Under the pieces are notes generated by a model, which was given only the letters and a program-made list of their open reading frames with translations, had not been told where the DNA came from and made no database searches. A program made the position numbers and the translations under genes. A DNA stretch of 64,000 nucleotides from Streptomyces glomeratus (GTDB taxonomy: Bacteria > Actinomycetota > Actinomycetes > Streptomycetales > Streptomycetaceae): contig NZ_JAKEEB010000008.1 of the NCBI RefSeq assembly GCF_021462825.1, forward strand, positions 186,001 to 250,000, written 5' to 3'. Every line of letters starts with the position of its first letter. Position 1 is the first letter of the stretch. Positions 34,598-43,572 of this stretch are shown piece after piece.

Positions 34598-35176
34598 GTG
34601 ACCGTCAATATGACCAAGGGGCAGGCGATCAGCCTGCAGAAGAACGACGGAGGCACGCTGACCGCGGTGCGCATGGGGCTCGGCTGGCAGGCCGCCCCCC
34701 GGCGCGGGCTGTTCGGTTCGCGCACCCGGGAGATCGACCTCGACGCGTCCGCCGTGCTCTTCGCGGACAAGCAGCCCGTGGACGTGGTCTTCTTCCGTCA
34801 CCTCGTGAGCGACGACGGATCCGTGCGGCACACGGGCGACAACCTCGTCGGTGGAGTCGGCCAGGGCGGAGACGACGAGGCGATCCTCGTCGACCTGCAG
34901 CGCGTTCCGGTCCACATCGACCAGATCGTCTTCACGGTGAACTCCTTCACGGGCCAGACGTTCCAGGAGGTGCAGAACGCGTTCTGCCGCCTGGTCGACG
35001 AGACCAACGGCCAGGAGCTGGCCCGTTACACACTGGCCGGCGGGGGCGCGTACACGGCGCAGATCATGGCGAAGGTCCACCGCGCGGGCACGGGCTGGAC
35101 CATGACGGCCCTCGGCACCCCGGCCAACGGCCGCACCTTCCAGGACCTGATGCCGGCGATCCTGCCGCACCTGTAG
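34598..35176 (+). CDS. TerD family calcium-binding stress protein
   Basis: The 192-residue protein matches TerD: MTKGQAISLQKNDGGTLTAV, DLDASAVLFADKQPVDVVFF, then the Ca2+-binding signature GSVRHTGDNLVGGVGQGGDD and NSFTGQTFQEVQNAFCRLVD. TerD proteins accompany tellurite, phage, colicin and DNA-damage resistance systems and are thought to act in a metal-linked membrane complex with TerC. GAGAGGGGA precedes the GTG. It is followed by a second TerD-domain gene after 45 bp and by TerC further on. Confidence 0.93.
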   Translation: MTVNMTKGQAISLQKNDGGTLTAVRMGLGWQAAPRRGLFGSRTREIDLDASAVLFADKQPVDVVFFRHLVSDDGSVRHTGDNLVGGVGQGGDDEAILVDLQRVPVHIDQIVFTVNSFTGQTFQEVQNAFCRLVDETNGQELARYTLAGGGAYTAQIMAKVHRAGTGWTMTALGTPANGRTFQDLMPAILPHL

Positions 35177-35221
35177 ACATCCGGACACCGGGAACACGAA
35201 GCGACACAGGGGGACGAGGCG

Positions 35222-37183
35222 ATGACGGCCGAGCTGGTCCGTGGGCAGAACCATCCGCTGCCCCAGGCCCGCCTCGAGGTCCGGGTGTCGGCCGGCACAC
35301 CGGTGGTGGCCGGGGCCACGCTGGGAGACGCACAGGGCAGGGTGCGCGGCATCGAGTGGGTGGCCCATCCGGGCGCGCCCACGCTGCCCGGACTCGAGGT
35401 CTCCCGGCAGGCTGCGGCCGACCACCGTCTGGCCTTCGACCTGGACGCGCTGCCGGAGACCGTGCACCGGGTCAGCGTGCTGCTCGCCCTGCCCACGGGG
35501 ACCGGCGGTCCGGCACGGTTCGGCGGCCTCGCCGCCCCCGTCGCCGCGGTGACCGGCCTCGACGGCTCGGGGGTCGCCCACTACTCCATGAGCGGCCTGG
35601 ATGCCGAGTCCGCGGTCATCGCGCTGGAGCTCTATCGCAGACAGGGCGCCTGGAAGGTCCGGGCGGTCGGCCAGGGGTACGCGGGCGGGCTCGCCGCGCT
35701 CCTCGCGGACCAGGGCCTGGCCGAGGCCGAGCAACTCGCGGGAGGGATCAACGAGGCGGTGGTCCAGGGCCTGGCCCGCTCGGTCGCGCCGCCCCCGCCG
35801 CGCCTCCCGGACGGTGACCGCACACGGCAGGCGGCCGCACCGGCGACGCCCCACGGGGTATCCGGCGCCGTACCGCCACACGAGGATCCGCCGAACGTGC
35901 CGAGGCAGGGGTCCCCGTACGACGTCACCGGCTCGCCCGATCCGGCGCCGCAACCCGGTCCCGGCGGCCCGATCAACTACGTCCACCCCGGCCGGCAGAG
36001 CGCGGCACCGCCCGCGCCCCCGCCGGCCATGCCGGCGACGCCGGGGCAGCCCGCACAGCCCGTCGCGGGCGACGCAACCGGCTGGTCCATGGAGGAGCGG
36101 CTCTACAACCAGGTGTGGGGCATGTTCGAGGACCTGGCGCGCACGGCCGCCGCGTACCGCAGCGCCGTCGACTTCGCCGACTCACGCCTGGCGCAGGAGC
36201 TGGACAAGGTCCTGGCCGACCCGCGCAACCGGCTGGGCAGGCAGGGCGACCTCGCACGCGAGACGGCCCGGACCAAGCACACCCAGCTCGTCAGCCAGGC
36301 CAGGGCCTCGCTCGACCGTGACCTCGCCCAGCTCCTCGCGGAGTCGGATGTCGTCGAGCCCGCGCTGCCCGCGGCGTTCGCACGCTGGGACAACCCGGTC
36401 TGGCACGGCTACCGGGTGCCGATGGAGATCCCCATGGCCGTGCGCCTCGGAGATCTGCACCTACCGGAGAGCGAGAGCCTGTGCATCCCCATGCTGGTCA
36501 GGCTGCCGCTGCAACGCGGGCTCTGGATCGACAGCGGCCGCTCCGGATCCCTCGACCCGTTCGCGGACTCCGACGAACTGCGCCGGCTCGCCATGGAGAC
36601 GGCGGTGGAGCACGCGGCACGGCTCCTGGCGGTGTACCCGCCCGACGTGTTCGCGGTGCACGTGATCGACCCGGCGGGTTCGGGTGCTTCGGCGCTCGCC
36701 CCCCTGGTGCACTCGGGTGTGCTCGCCGACGCGCCCGCCGTCGGCGCCGCGGGCGTGAGCGACATGCTGACGCGGCTGACCCGGCGCGTCGACCTGCTCC
36801 AGATGGCAGTGCGCGGCGGCGTCTCGGACGCTCTGCCGCCGGACCTCGACACCGCGGAGCACCTGCTGATCGTCCACGATTTCCCGCACGGCTTCGACGA
36901 CCGGGCCGTGACCCAGCTGCGCTATCTCGCGGACGAGGGGCCGTCCGTGGGCGTGCATCTGATGATGGTCGCCGACCGGGAGGACGCCGCCGCCTACGGT
37001 CCGTTGCTCGACCCCCTCTGGCGCTCACTGCTACGGCTCACCCCTGTTCCCGACGACCACCTCGCGGACCCCTGGGTCGGCCATGCGTGGACGTATGAAC
37101 CACCGCGGGTACCGGCGGGCAGCCAGGTCCTCGCGCAGGTGCTCGGCCAAGTGGCGCAGGCCCGCCGCGCCTGGAACCGCTGA
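35222..37183 (+). CDS. TerD domain fused to a degenerate FtsK-like domain
   Basis: This is a 653-residue two-part protein. Residues 1-185 are TerD-like (QNHPLPQARLEVRVSAGTPV, SVLLALPTGTGGP, YRRQGAWKVRAVGQGYAGGL). Residues 190-285 are a Pro/Ala-rich linker. Residues 290-370 are a helical, coiled-coil-prone region (EERLYNQVWGMFEDLARTAA, AQELDKVLADPRNRLGRQGD). Residues 390-653 resemble the FtsK/HerA ATPase core: a Walker B-like LLIVHDFPHGF and a strand GVHLMMVADRED are present, but where a P-loop is expected the sequence is WIDSGRSGSLDPF, without GK(S/T). ATP hydrolysis is therefore unlikely. It probably acts with the adjacent TerD and TerC proteins. Confidence 0.75.
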   Translation: MTAELVRGQNHPLPQARLEVRVSAGTPVVAGATLGDAQGRVRGIEWVAHPGAPTLPGLEVSRQAAADHRLAFDLDALPETVHRVSVLLALPTGTGGPARFGGLAAPVAAVTGLDGSGVAHYSMSGLDAESAVIALELYRRQGAWKVRAVGQGYAGGLAALLADQGLAEAEQLAGGINEAVVQGLARSVAPPPPRLPDGDRTRQAAAPATPHGVSGAVPPHEDPPNVPRQGSPYDVTGSPDPAPQPGPGGPINYVHPGRQSAAPPAPPPAMPATPGQPAQPVAGDATGWSMEERLYNQVWGMFEDLARTAAAYRSAVDFADSRLAQELDKVLADPRNRLGRQGDLARETARTKHTQLVSQARASLDRDLAQLLAESDVVEPALPAAFARWDNPVWHGYRVPMEIPMAVRLGDLHLPESESLCIPMLVRLPLQRGLWIDSGRSGSLDPFADSDELRRLAMETAVEHAARLLAVYPPDVFAVHVIDPAGSGASALAPLVHSGVLADAPAVGAAGVSDMLTRLTRRVDLLQMAVRGGVSDALPPDLDTAEHLLIVHDFPHGFDDRAVTQLRYLADEGPSVGVHLMMVADREDAAAYGPLLDPLWRSLLRLTPVPDDHLADPWVGHAWTYEPPRVPAGSQVLAQVLGQVAQARRAWNR

Positions 37184-37209
37184 CCTGCAGGACCTGCTTC
37201 CCAAGGGCA

Positions 37210-37262
37210 GGTAAAGGCCCCTGAGCAGGGAGTTTGGCTGTTCCTTTACCAATCTCTTTACC
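37210..37262. promoter_or_regulatory. Inverted repeat and promoter before the TerC riboswitch
   Basis: GGTAAAGG (37210-37217) and CCTTTACC (37243-37250) form a perfect 8-bp inverted repeat with a 25-nt centre; a third CTTTACC half-site follows at 37256-37262. The last copy overlaps the proposed -35 of the terC promoter, so a repressor or activator site is plausible. Confidence 0.45.
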
Positions 37263-37286
37263 TTTCCTTGGTGATTGGGGTAGTGT
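37257..37286 (+). promoter_or_regulatory. terC promoter
   Basis: TTTACC (37257-37262), an 18-bp spacer and TAGTGT (37281-37286). The predicted start near 37293 falls at the first base of the riboswitch P1 stem. Confidence 0.5.
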
Positions 37287-37293
37287 CTTTCCC

Positions 37294-37432
37294 ACGGAGG
37301 GGAGTACTCCCTATCTGCTGCGGCGCACCCGTCAGTACGGATCAGGCCAGATCCCGGGGCGTCGGCCCACCGGCATCCGGCGCACCGCGTGCCCCGGGAG
37401 CCACGGGTGGAAGAGACCTCCGGCAGCGACGA
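37294..37432 (+). promoter_or_regulatory. yybP-ykoY-type (manganese) riboswitch
   Basis: The leader has the conserved 5' element GGGGAGTA directly after a P1 strand CGGAGG (37295-37300), a GC-rich hairpin arm (TCCCGGGGC ... GCCCCGGGA), and the conserved 3' element TGGAAGAGACCT with the closing strand CCTCCG (37417-37422). This is the yybP-ykoY architecture, which senses Mn2+ and often precedes TerC-family exporters. It lies 37 nt before the terC start, enough for control of translation or termination. Confidence 0.85.
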
Positions 37433-37468
37433 CGCTGACATTTGCCGTGACGTACTGCCGGAGGCGCA

Positions 37469-38449
37469 GTGGAAGTTTCTCCGACCCTGTGGGTCCTCAC
37501 CATCGCGGGCCTGGCGGCCCTCATCGCGATCGATTTCTTCATCGGCCGCAAGCCGCACGACGTGTCGATCAAGGAAGCCGGTGTCTGGACGATCGTCTGG
37601 ATCGCCCTGGCGGGACTGTTCGGCCTGGGTCTGCTCGTCTTCGGCGGCGGCCGGCCGGCCGGAGAATTCTTCGCGGGCTTCATCACCGAGAAGTCGCTGA
37701 GCGTCGACAATCTCTTCGTCTTCGTCCTGATCATGGCGAAGTTCGCGGTGCCATCCCAGTACCAGCAGCGGGTGCTCCTCGTCGGCGTGCTCATAGCCCT
37801 GGTCCTGCGGGCCGTCTTCATCGCCGCGGGCGCCGCGATCCTCTCGTCCTTCTCCTGGGTCTTCTACCTCTTCGGGGCCTTCCTGATCTGGACCGCCTGG
37901 AAGCTGATCCAGGAAGCGAGAGCCGAAAAGGAGGAAGAGGAATACGAGGAGAACAAACTGCTGAAGGCGGCCGAGCGCCGCTTCGGCGTGGCCGATCGCT
38001 ACCACGGCACCAAGCTGTGGATCCGGCAGAACGGCAAGCGGGTCATGACACCGATGCTGGTGGTGATGCTCGCGATCGGCAGCAGCGACGTGCTCTTCGC
38101 CCTCGACTCGATCCCCGCCATCTTCGGCCTGACCCAGGATCCGTACATCGTCTTCACGGCCAACGCGTTCGCGCTGATGGGCCTGAGGCAGCTGTACTTC
38201 CTCATCGGTGGCCTGCTCAAGAGGCTGGTCCACCTCTCCTACGGCCTGTCGATCATTCTCGGCTTCATCGGGGTCAAGCTGGTGCTGCACGCCCTCCACG
38301 AGTCCGGTGTGCACGTCCCCGAGATCTCGATACCGGTCTCCCTGGGCGTGATCTGCACGGTTCTGGTCATCACGACCATCACCAGTCTGATGGCCTCCCG
38401 GAAGCAGGAGGCGATCGAGAGGGCGCGGCAGGACAGCGTCGAGGCCTGA
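37469..38449 (+). CDS. TerC-family membrane protein, probable metal exporter
   Basis: The 326-residue protein has about eight transmembrane helices. Both TerC signature repeats are present with their acidic residues: EKSLSVDNLFVFVLIM and GSSDVLFALDSIPAIFGL. A charged cytoplasmic loop (AEKEEEEYEENKLLKAAERR) sits in the middle. TerC/Alx/MntX-type proteins export manganese, and the riboswitch upstream supports that role here. GGAGG lies 5 bp before the GTG. It follows the two TerD-domain genes in the same direction but has its own promoter. Confidence 0.9.
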   Translation: MEVSPTLWVLTIAGLAALIAIDFFIGRKPHDVSIKEAGVWTIVWIALAGLFGLGLLVFGGGRPAGEFFAGFITEKSLSVDNLFVFVLIMAKFAVPSQYQQRVLLVGVLIALVLRAVFIAAGAAILSSFSWVFYLFGAFLIWTAWKLIQEARAEKEEEEYEENKLLKAAERRFGVADRYHGTKLWIRQNGKRVMTPMLVVMLAIGSSDVLFALDSIPAIFGLTQDPYIVFTANAFALMGLRQLYFLIGGLLKRLVHLSYGLSIILGFIGVKLVLHALHESGVHVPEISIPVSLGVICTVLVITTITSLMASRKQEAIERARQDSVEA

Positions 38450-38491
38450 CCTGGAATGCAGCCCACGTGCGGGTCTGCGACGATCATTGGC

Positions 38492-39592
38492 ATGGTCGTC
38501 GGGCTCCGGTCACTCGCGGCACAGTGGACGGCCGTCGTCCCCGTGGCCGCGGTGGTCCTCCTGGCCTTCACCTGGGGGCGGAGTCTGCCCGGCGGGGTCG
38601 TCGCGCTGGTGACGGTGGTCCTCGCCGGATCCGTCCTGGCCGCGGTCCACCACGCCGAGGTGGTCGCGCACCGGGTCGGTGAGCCGTTCGGGTCACTCGT
38701 CCTCGCCGTCGCGGTCACGGTCATCGAGGTCGCGCTCATCGTCACCCTCATGGCGGACGGTGGCAGCAAGAGCGCGACCCTGGCCCGCGACACGGTCTTC
38801 GCGGCCGTGATGATCACCTGCAACGGCGTCGTCGGCGCGAGCCTCATGGTGGCCTCGCTCCGTCACAGGATCGCGGTCTTCAACCCCGAGGGAACCGGCG
38901 CCGCGCTCGCCACCGTCGCGACCCTGGCGACCCTCAGCCTGGTCCTGCCGACGTTCACCACGAGCAAACCCGGCCCTGAGTTCTCCACGGCCCAGCTCAC
39001 CTTCGCCGCGCTCGCCTCCCTGATCCTCTACGGGCTGTTCGTGACCACCCAGACCGTGCGCCACCGCGACTACTTCCTCCCGATCACCCGGCAGGGAGAG
39101 GTGATTCGAGCGGACGACCATGCCGGCGCGCCGTCCGCCCGTATCGCGGTCCTCAGCCTGGGCCTGCTCGCGCTGGCCCTTGTCGGTGTCGTCGGACTCG
39201 CCAAGGGCGTCTCGCCCACCATCGAGTCCGGCGTGGCGGCGGCCGGCATGCCGCAGGCCGTGGTCGGAGTGGTGATCGCGCTGCTCGTGCTGCTGCCCGA
39301 GACCATCGCCGCCCTGCGGTCGGCGCGCCGCGACCGGGTCCAGACGAGCCTCAACCTCGCCCTCGGCTCGGCGATGGCCAGCATCGGCCTGACCATCCCC
39401 GCCGTCGCCTTCGCCTCCCTGTGGCTGTCCGGCCCGCTCCTCCTCGGCCTCGGCCCCCTCCACATGGTGCTGCTCGCGCTGACCGTGGTGGTGAGCTCGC
39501 TGACCGTGGTCCCCGGCCGTGCCACGCCGCTGCAGGGCGGTGTGCACCTCGTCCTGTTCGCGGCGTATCTGGAGCTGGCGGTGACACCGTAG
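38492..39592 (+). CDS. ChaA-like calcium/cation:proton antiporter
   Basis: The 366-residue protein has about eleven hydrophobic helices and two Ca/CA repeats with acidic cores: VAVTVIEVALIVTLMADGGS and VVGVVIALLVLLPETIAALR, followed by QTSLNLALGSAMASIGLTIP. This matches ChaA/YrbG-type cation antiporters. It would export Ca2+, Na+ or similar in exchange for protons. The ATG at MVVGLRSLAA was preferred because homologues begin there; an ATG 36 bp upstream (38456) is the alternative and neither has a good ribosome site. It follows terC by about 40 bp. Confidence 0.8.
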   Translation: MVVGLRSLAAQWTAVVPVAAVVLLAFTWGRSLPGGVVALVTVVLAGSVLAAVHHAEVVAHRVGEPFGSLVLAVAVTVIEVALIVTLMADGGSKSATLARDTVFAAVMITCNGVVGASLMVASLRHRIAVFNPEGTGAALATVATLATLSLVLPTFTTSKPGPEFSTAQLTFAALASLILYGLFVTTQTVRHRDYFLPITRQGEVIRADDHAGAPSARIAVLSLGLLALALVGVVGLAKGVSPTIESGVAAAGMPQAVVGVVIALLVLLPETIAALRSARRDRVQTSLNLALGSAMASIGLTIPAVAFASLWLSGPLLLGLGPLHMVLLALTVVVSSLTVVPGRATPLQGGVHLVLFAAYLELAVTP

Positions 39593-39651
39593 ACGGCCGG
39601 ACGCCAAGGCCGGCGGGCCGTCGTAGTGGCGCCGGTGTACCCGCCGGCTTC

Positions 39652-40956
39652 TCATCCCGGCGCGGGTTCCGCCACCGGGACGGACACGGGAGCCGTCTCC
39701 GGCAGCAGCGCGAAGCATCCCAGGCTGAGCAGCGCCACGGCCGTCAGATAGGCGCCGACACCCCACGGCACCCTGCCCCCGTGCCCGGCCAGCGTGGTGG
39801 CCACGATCGGGGTGAGGGCGCCGCCGAGTACCCCGCCGAGGTTGTAGCCCACAGCCGCGCCCGTGCACCGGACCCGGGGTTCGTACAGCTCCGGCAGATA
39901 GGCGGCGGTCACGGCGAACATCGTGATGAAGGCGAGCATCGCTCCCAGGAATCCCAGGAACATCAGCAAGGGCTCCCCCGTGGACAGCAGCGCCACCATG
40001 GGGAACATCCACAGGGCCACGGCGGCGCACCCCGTGAGGCACAGCGGCCGCCGTCCGTAGCGGTCGCCCAGGAGGGCCGCGAGGGGCGTCAGGGCTCCCT
40101 GCACCAGGACGGTGGCCATGACGCACGTCAGCATGACCGGACGGCTCACACCGAGCCGCTCCGTCGCATAGGCCAGGGACCAGGTCGTCACGGAGTAGAA
40201 GACCGCGTACCCGACCGCGAGCGCGCCGGCCGTCAGCAGCACCAGCCGCCAGTGGACGCGTACGACCTCGGCGAGCGGCACGCGCGCGTGGTCGTCGATC
40301 TCCAGGAAGCGCGGACTCTCCGTCAGTGAACCGCGCAGCCACAGACCCGCCGCCGCGAGCAGCCCCGCCGTCCAGAAGGGGATCCGCCATCCCCAGGACG
40401 CGAACTGGGCGTCCGACAGCGTCGCCGACAGCCCCAGCACCATGCCGTTGGCCAGTATGAACCCCAGCGAAGGGCCCACCTGCGGAAAGCTCGACCACAG
40501 GGCGCGCCGCCCGGGCGGCGCGTGTTCCACGGTCAGCAGCACCGCACCGCCCCACTCCCCGCCGAGCCCGAGCCCCTGAAGGAAGCGCAGCACCAGAAGG
40601 AGCACGGGGGCGGCCATGCCGATCGTGTCGTACGTCGGCACACAGCCGACCGCCACCGTCGCGGTTCCGGTCAGCATCAGTGAGGCGATGAGGACCGGCC
40701 GTCTGCCGCGCCGGTCGCCGATGTGCCCGAACAGCACCGAGCCGAGCGGGCGCGCGATGAAGCCCACCCCGAAGGTGCCGAAGGCCGCCAGCGTGCCCGC
40801 GACCGGCGAGAAGGTAGGAAAGAACAGGGGCCCCAGGACCAGGGCGGCGGCGGTCCCGTAGACGAAGAAGTCGTAGAACTCGATGGCGGTCCCCGCCAGT
40901 GAGGCGGCGGCGAGCCGGAACAGGGACGGCGCCCTCACGTTGCGTGCGTCGTGCAT
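39652..40956 (-). CDS. MFS transporter, metabolite:H+ symporter (MHS) type
   Basis: The 434-residue protein has twelve transmembrane helices with MHS-family landmarks: AASLAGTAIEFYDFFVYGTA at helix 1, GHIGDRRGRRPVLIASLML (motif A), LRFLQGLGLGGEWGGAVLL and a second motif A GDRYGRRPLCL after the central loop. Relatives import carboxylic acids and betaines such as shikimate, proline betaine, alpha-ketoglutarate and citrate. It lies divergent from aroQ, so a shikimate-type substrate is tempting but unproven. Confidence 0.88.
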   Translation of the reverse strand: MHDARNVRAPSLFRLAAASLAGTAIEFYDFFVYGTAAALVLGPLFFPTFSPVAGTLAAFGTFGVGFIARPLGSVLFGHIGDRRGRRPVLIASLMLTGTATVAVGCVPTYDTIGMAAPVLLLVLRFLQGLGLGGEWGGAVLLTVEHAPPGRRALWSSFPQVGPSLGFILANGMVLGLSATLSDAQFASWGWRIPFWTAGLLAAAGLWLRGSLTESPRFLEIDDHARVPLAEVVRVHWRLVLLTAGALAVGYAVFYSVTTWSLAYATERLGVSRPVMLTCVMATVLVQGALTPLAALLGDRYGRRPLCLTGCAAVALWMFPMVALLSTGEPLLMFLGFLGAMLAFITMFAVTAAYLPELYEPRVRCTGAAVGYNLGGVLGGALTPIVATTLAGHGGRVPWGVGAYLTAVALLSLGCFALLPETAPVSVPVAEPAPG

Positions 40957-41181
40957 GCCGCCTCAACTACCCACCGTGATCGGCGGTTACGGGGGCGCAT
41001 GGGGGCTCGGTGCTCTGGGTGACGGGAGAGGGCGTACGCCCGCGGCGCAGGGATGATCAGTACATGACGGCCATGCGCCGGGCGGGACCGATCACGCATA
41101 CGGCGCCGCCGCACGTGATAGACCGGGGGCCGAGCCGCGGTCCGTGTGTGGGCCGGCAGATCCGAACGGACCGGAGGAACC

Positions 41182-41655
41182 GTGCCCCGTACCCTCGCCA
41201 GCGCCCCGATCATGGTCCTCAACGGCCCCAATCTCAACCTCCTCGGGCAGCGCCAGCCGGAGATCTACGGCTCCGACACGCTTGCGGACGTCGAGACGCT
41301 GTGTGCGAAGAGGGCGGCCGCCTACGGGGGCACCGTGGACTTCCGGCAGTCCAACCACGAGGGCGAACTGGTGGAGTGGATCCACGAGGCACGGCTGAAC
41401 CACGCGGGGATCGTGATCAACCCGGCCGCCTACTCGCACACCTCCGTCGCGATCCTGGACGCGCTCAACACCTGCGACGGACTGCCGGTCGTGGAGGTCC
41501 ACATCTCCAACATCCACCAGCGCGAGCAGTTCCGGCACCACTCGTACGTCTCCCTGCGCGCCGACGGGGTCATCGCCGGGTGCGGTGTGCAGGGATACGC
41601 GTTCGCGGTGGAGCGGGTCGCGACGCTCGTGGGGGCGGAGCGGACGGAGGCATGA
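41182..41655 (+). CDS. aroQ: Type II 3-dehydroquinate dehydratase
   Basis: The 157-residue enzyme converts 3-dehydroquinate to 3-dehydroshikimate. It shows [20 protein letters not shown] with the catalytic Arg and Tyr region, [31 protein letters not shown] and the active-site His in [23 protein letters not shown] is 4 bp from the GTG. The rest of the shikimate pathway is not nearby, so this may serve aromatic synthesis or quinate breakdown. The upstream gap 40957-41181 has no other recognised feature. Confidence 0.95.
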   Translation: MPRTLASAPIMVLNGPNLNLLGQRQPEIYGSDTLADVETLCAKRAAAYGGTVDFRQSNHEGELVEWIHEARLNHAGIVINPAAYSHTSVAILDALNTCDGLPVVEVHISNIHQREQFRHHSYVSLRADGVIAGCGVQGYAFAVERVATLVGAERTEA

Positions 41656-42043
41656 CGCCCCGTCACCGCACCTGAGCCGAGACGCCCAGTCCGGTTGTCA
41701 CGGGCTGGGAGGTATGGCCCGGGTCGGTCACCTTACGTGTGGTGGGAACGGGTGTTGCACCGCTGTGAACGCCGGCACGGTGCGCGCATGCCGGGGCCGC
41801 CGGCCGAGGGCGGGAAACAAGGGACCGGCGGCCCGTACCGCGCAGGAGCCGTCATCCTGAGCGGGGCTGCTTCCAGTTGACTGCGTCGGCGTGTGCGCCG
41901 GGAGCGCGCGCGGGAGACCGGTGTGAGCGAACGGTTCACACGGGGCGCGTGCGCCCGCCCCTCAGGCCGGGCGGGCCGTGGGGACGGCGCTCGCCGGCGC
42001 CGCGCTCACCGGCCTCGCCGTCACCGGCCCGCCCTCGCCGCCA
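41656..42043. other. Gap with possible signal-peptide remnant
   Basis: No intact gene was found in this 388-bp stretch between aroQ and the metallo-hydrolase stop. One short frame near 41975-42045 reads GTALAGAALTGLAVTG, like the core of a Tat or Sec signal peptide, but runs straight into antisense of the next gene. An imperfect GC hairpin CCCAG ... CTGGG (about 41682-41706) may terminate aroQ. Confidence 0.3.
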
Positions 42044-42700
42044 TCACCAGCCCCGCGCGTGCCACTCCGGCAGATGCGGACGCTCGTTGCCCAGCGTGGT
42101 GTCGTTGCCGTGTCCGGGGTAGACCCAGGTCTCGTCGGGGAGCACGTCGAAGATCTTCGTCTCCACGTCGTGGATCAGGCTGGCGAAGGCTTTCGGGTCC
42201 TTGTGGGTGTTGCCCACGCCGCCCGGGAAGAGACAGTCCCCGGTGAACACGTGCGGGTGCCCGTGCGGATCGTCGTAGACGAGGGCGATCGAGCCCGGTG
42301 TGTGGCCCACCAGATGGCGCGCGGTGAGCTCCACACGCCCCACCCGGATCGTGTCGCCGTCGTCGACCGCCACGTCCGTCGGCACGGGGATGCCCTCGGC
42401 GTCCTCCCGGCCCGCGTATGTCCGCGCGCCCGTGGCCGCCACGACCTCGGCGAGAGCCTGCCAGTGGTCCCCGTGCCGGTGCGTGGTGACGACGGAGGCG
42501 ATGCCGTCGTCACCGATCATGCTGAGGAGCGTCCTCGCGTCGTTGGCCGCGTCGATCAGCAGCTGCTCGTCGGTGGCCCGGCAGCGCAGCAGATAGGCGT
42601 TGTTGTCCATCGGGCCGACCGCGATCTTGGTGATCATCAGGTCCTTCAGCTCGTGCACATCCGCCGGGCCGCCGACCGTCACCTGTCCGCTGTACGTCAT
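42044..42700 (-). CDS. MBL-fold metallo-hydrolase (glyoxalase II-like)
   Basis: The 218-residue protein has the metallo-beta-lactamase metal motif TTHRHGDHWQAL, then HLVGHTPGSIALVYDD, VFTGDCLFPGGVGNTHKD and the C-terminal His in YPGHGNDTTL. The overall pattern is that of hydroxyacylglutathione hydrolase-like enzymes; in this genus the thiol carrier would be mycothiol. It follows the maleylpyruvate-isomerase-like gene by 41 bp on the same strand and is probably in one operon with it, which fits a thiol-linked role. Confidence 0.85.
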   Translation of the reverse strand: MTYSGQVTVGGPADVHELKDLMITKIAVGPMDNNAYLLRCRATDEQLLIDAANDARTLLSMIGDDGIASVVTTHRHGDHWQALAEVVAATGARTYAGREDAEGIPVPTDVAVDDGDTIRVGRVELTARHLVGHTPGSIALVYDDPHGHPHVFTGDCLFPGGVGNTHKDPKAFASLIHDVETKIFDVLPDETWVYPGHGNDTTLGNERPHLPEWHARGW

Positions 42701-42741
42701 GGCGGCAGCCTATAGCGGTGAGGGGCCGAAGGGGTCTTGCG

Positions 42742-43428
42742 CTACAGCGACGGAAGCTTCGGCAGCGGCCCGCCCTCGACGTCCAGTGCGGAACCGCCGT
42801 CGCGGCCCGCCAGCCAGCCGAGCAGCGCGGGCGCGGGCCCCCGGACCGTGACCTCGGGTTCGGCCGCCTCCCGGCCCGTGCTCCACGCGCGCGTGCCGTC
42901 CGTGACGCGGGTGGGCGGCACCCCCGTCTGCCCGGTGAACCGCTGCGTGAGGAAGGCGATCTCCCGCTCGGTGAACTCCGGCGGCAGGTCCTCCAGCTCG
43001 TACCCGATCCCGAGGTCGACATGGTGCAGTTCGACCTCGATCCACCGCCGGAACGGCACCCGGGCGGCCGCGTCGGTGACGCCGTTGCGCAGCTCCACCG
43101 TGCGCGACCAGTCCGCGGGCGCGGCCCCGGCCTGCTGGAAGCGGGCCGCGCTCTCGCGCAGGTCGGCGAGCTGGGCGTCTAGGGGGCGCGAGGCGTCCCG
43201 CTCGATGTCGGCGTCCCGCGCCTCGGCGGAGACGTACATCGGACGCCCCTCCAGCACGTTCACGAGCGCGTCGGCGTTACGGGAGAGGTGGGCGAGGACA
43301 TGGCCGCGGGTCCAGCCGGGCAGGCGTGACGGCTCGGCCACTGCGGCGTTGTCCAGTTTGGCGGCTGCGGTGAGCAGTCGTTCGGTCGCGTCGCGTACAG
43401 ACGCCAGGTCGTGCGCGTGATCCATCAT
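42742..43428 (-). CDS. Mycothiol-dependent maleylpyruvate isomerase family protein
   Basis: The 228-residue protein fits the DinB-like MDMPI family: RLPGWTRGHVLAHLSRNADA contains the metal-binding His, with a second pair in RRWIEVELHHVDLGIGY. A C-terminal SCP2/MDMPI_C-like part follows. These enzymes use mycothiol as cofactor for isomerisation or S-transfer. A -10-like TAGGGT lies 7 bp before the ATG, which suggests a leaderless transcript. It heads a pair with the metallo-hydrolase gene and is divergent from uvrA. Confidence 0.85.
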   Translation of the reverse strand: MMDHAHDLASVRDATERLLTAAAKLDNAAVAEPSRLPGWTRGHVLAHLSRNADALVNVLEGRPMYVSAEARDADIERDASRPLDAQLADLRESAARFQQAGAAPADWSRTVELRNGVTDAAARVPFRRWIEVELHHVDLGIGYELEDLPPEFTEREIAFLTQRFTGQTGVPPTRVTDGTRAWSTGREAAEPEVTVRGPAPALLGWLAGRDGGSALDVEGGPLPKLPSL

Positions 43429-43572
43429 GGGCCCGACCCTAGCCGGGCCACTCCTTCGGGTGAAGCGCGCGGACCACAGCCGCAAATCGAATGCGCGTGC
43501 TATATGGTCGAGTGCGGCGTCGGGCATGCTGGATGGGCGGGGATTGTTGTGAACCCTGGAAACCGACCGGCG

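Noticed and set aside
41694..41725. TTGTCACGG followed by TATGGC after aroQ
   Set aside because: Spacing is 9 rather than 8, the half-site matches poorly, and no gene begins downstream on that strand.
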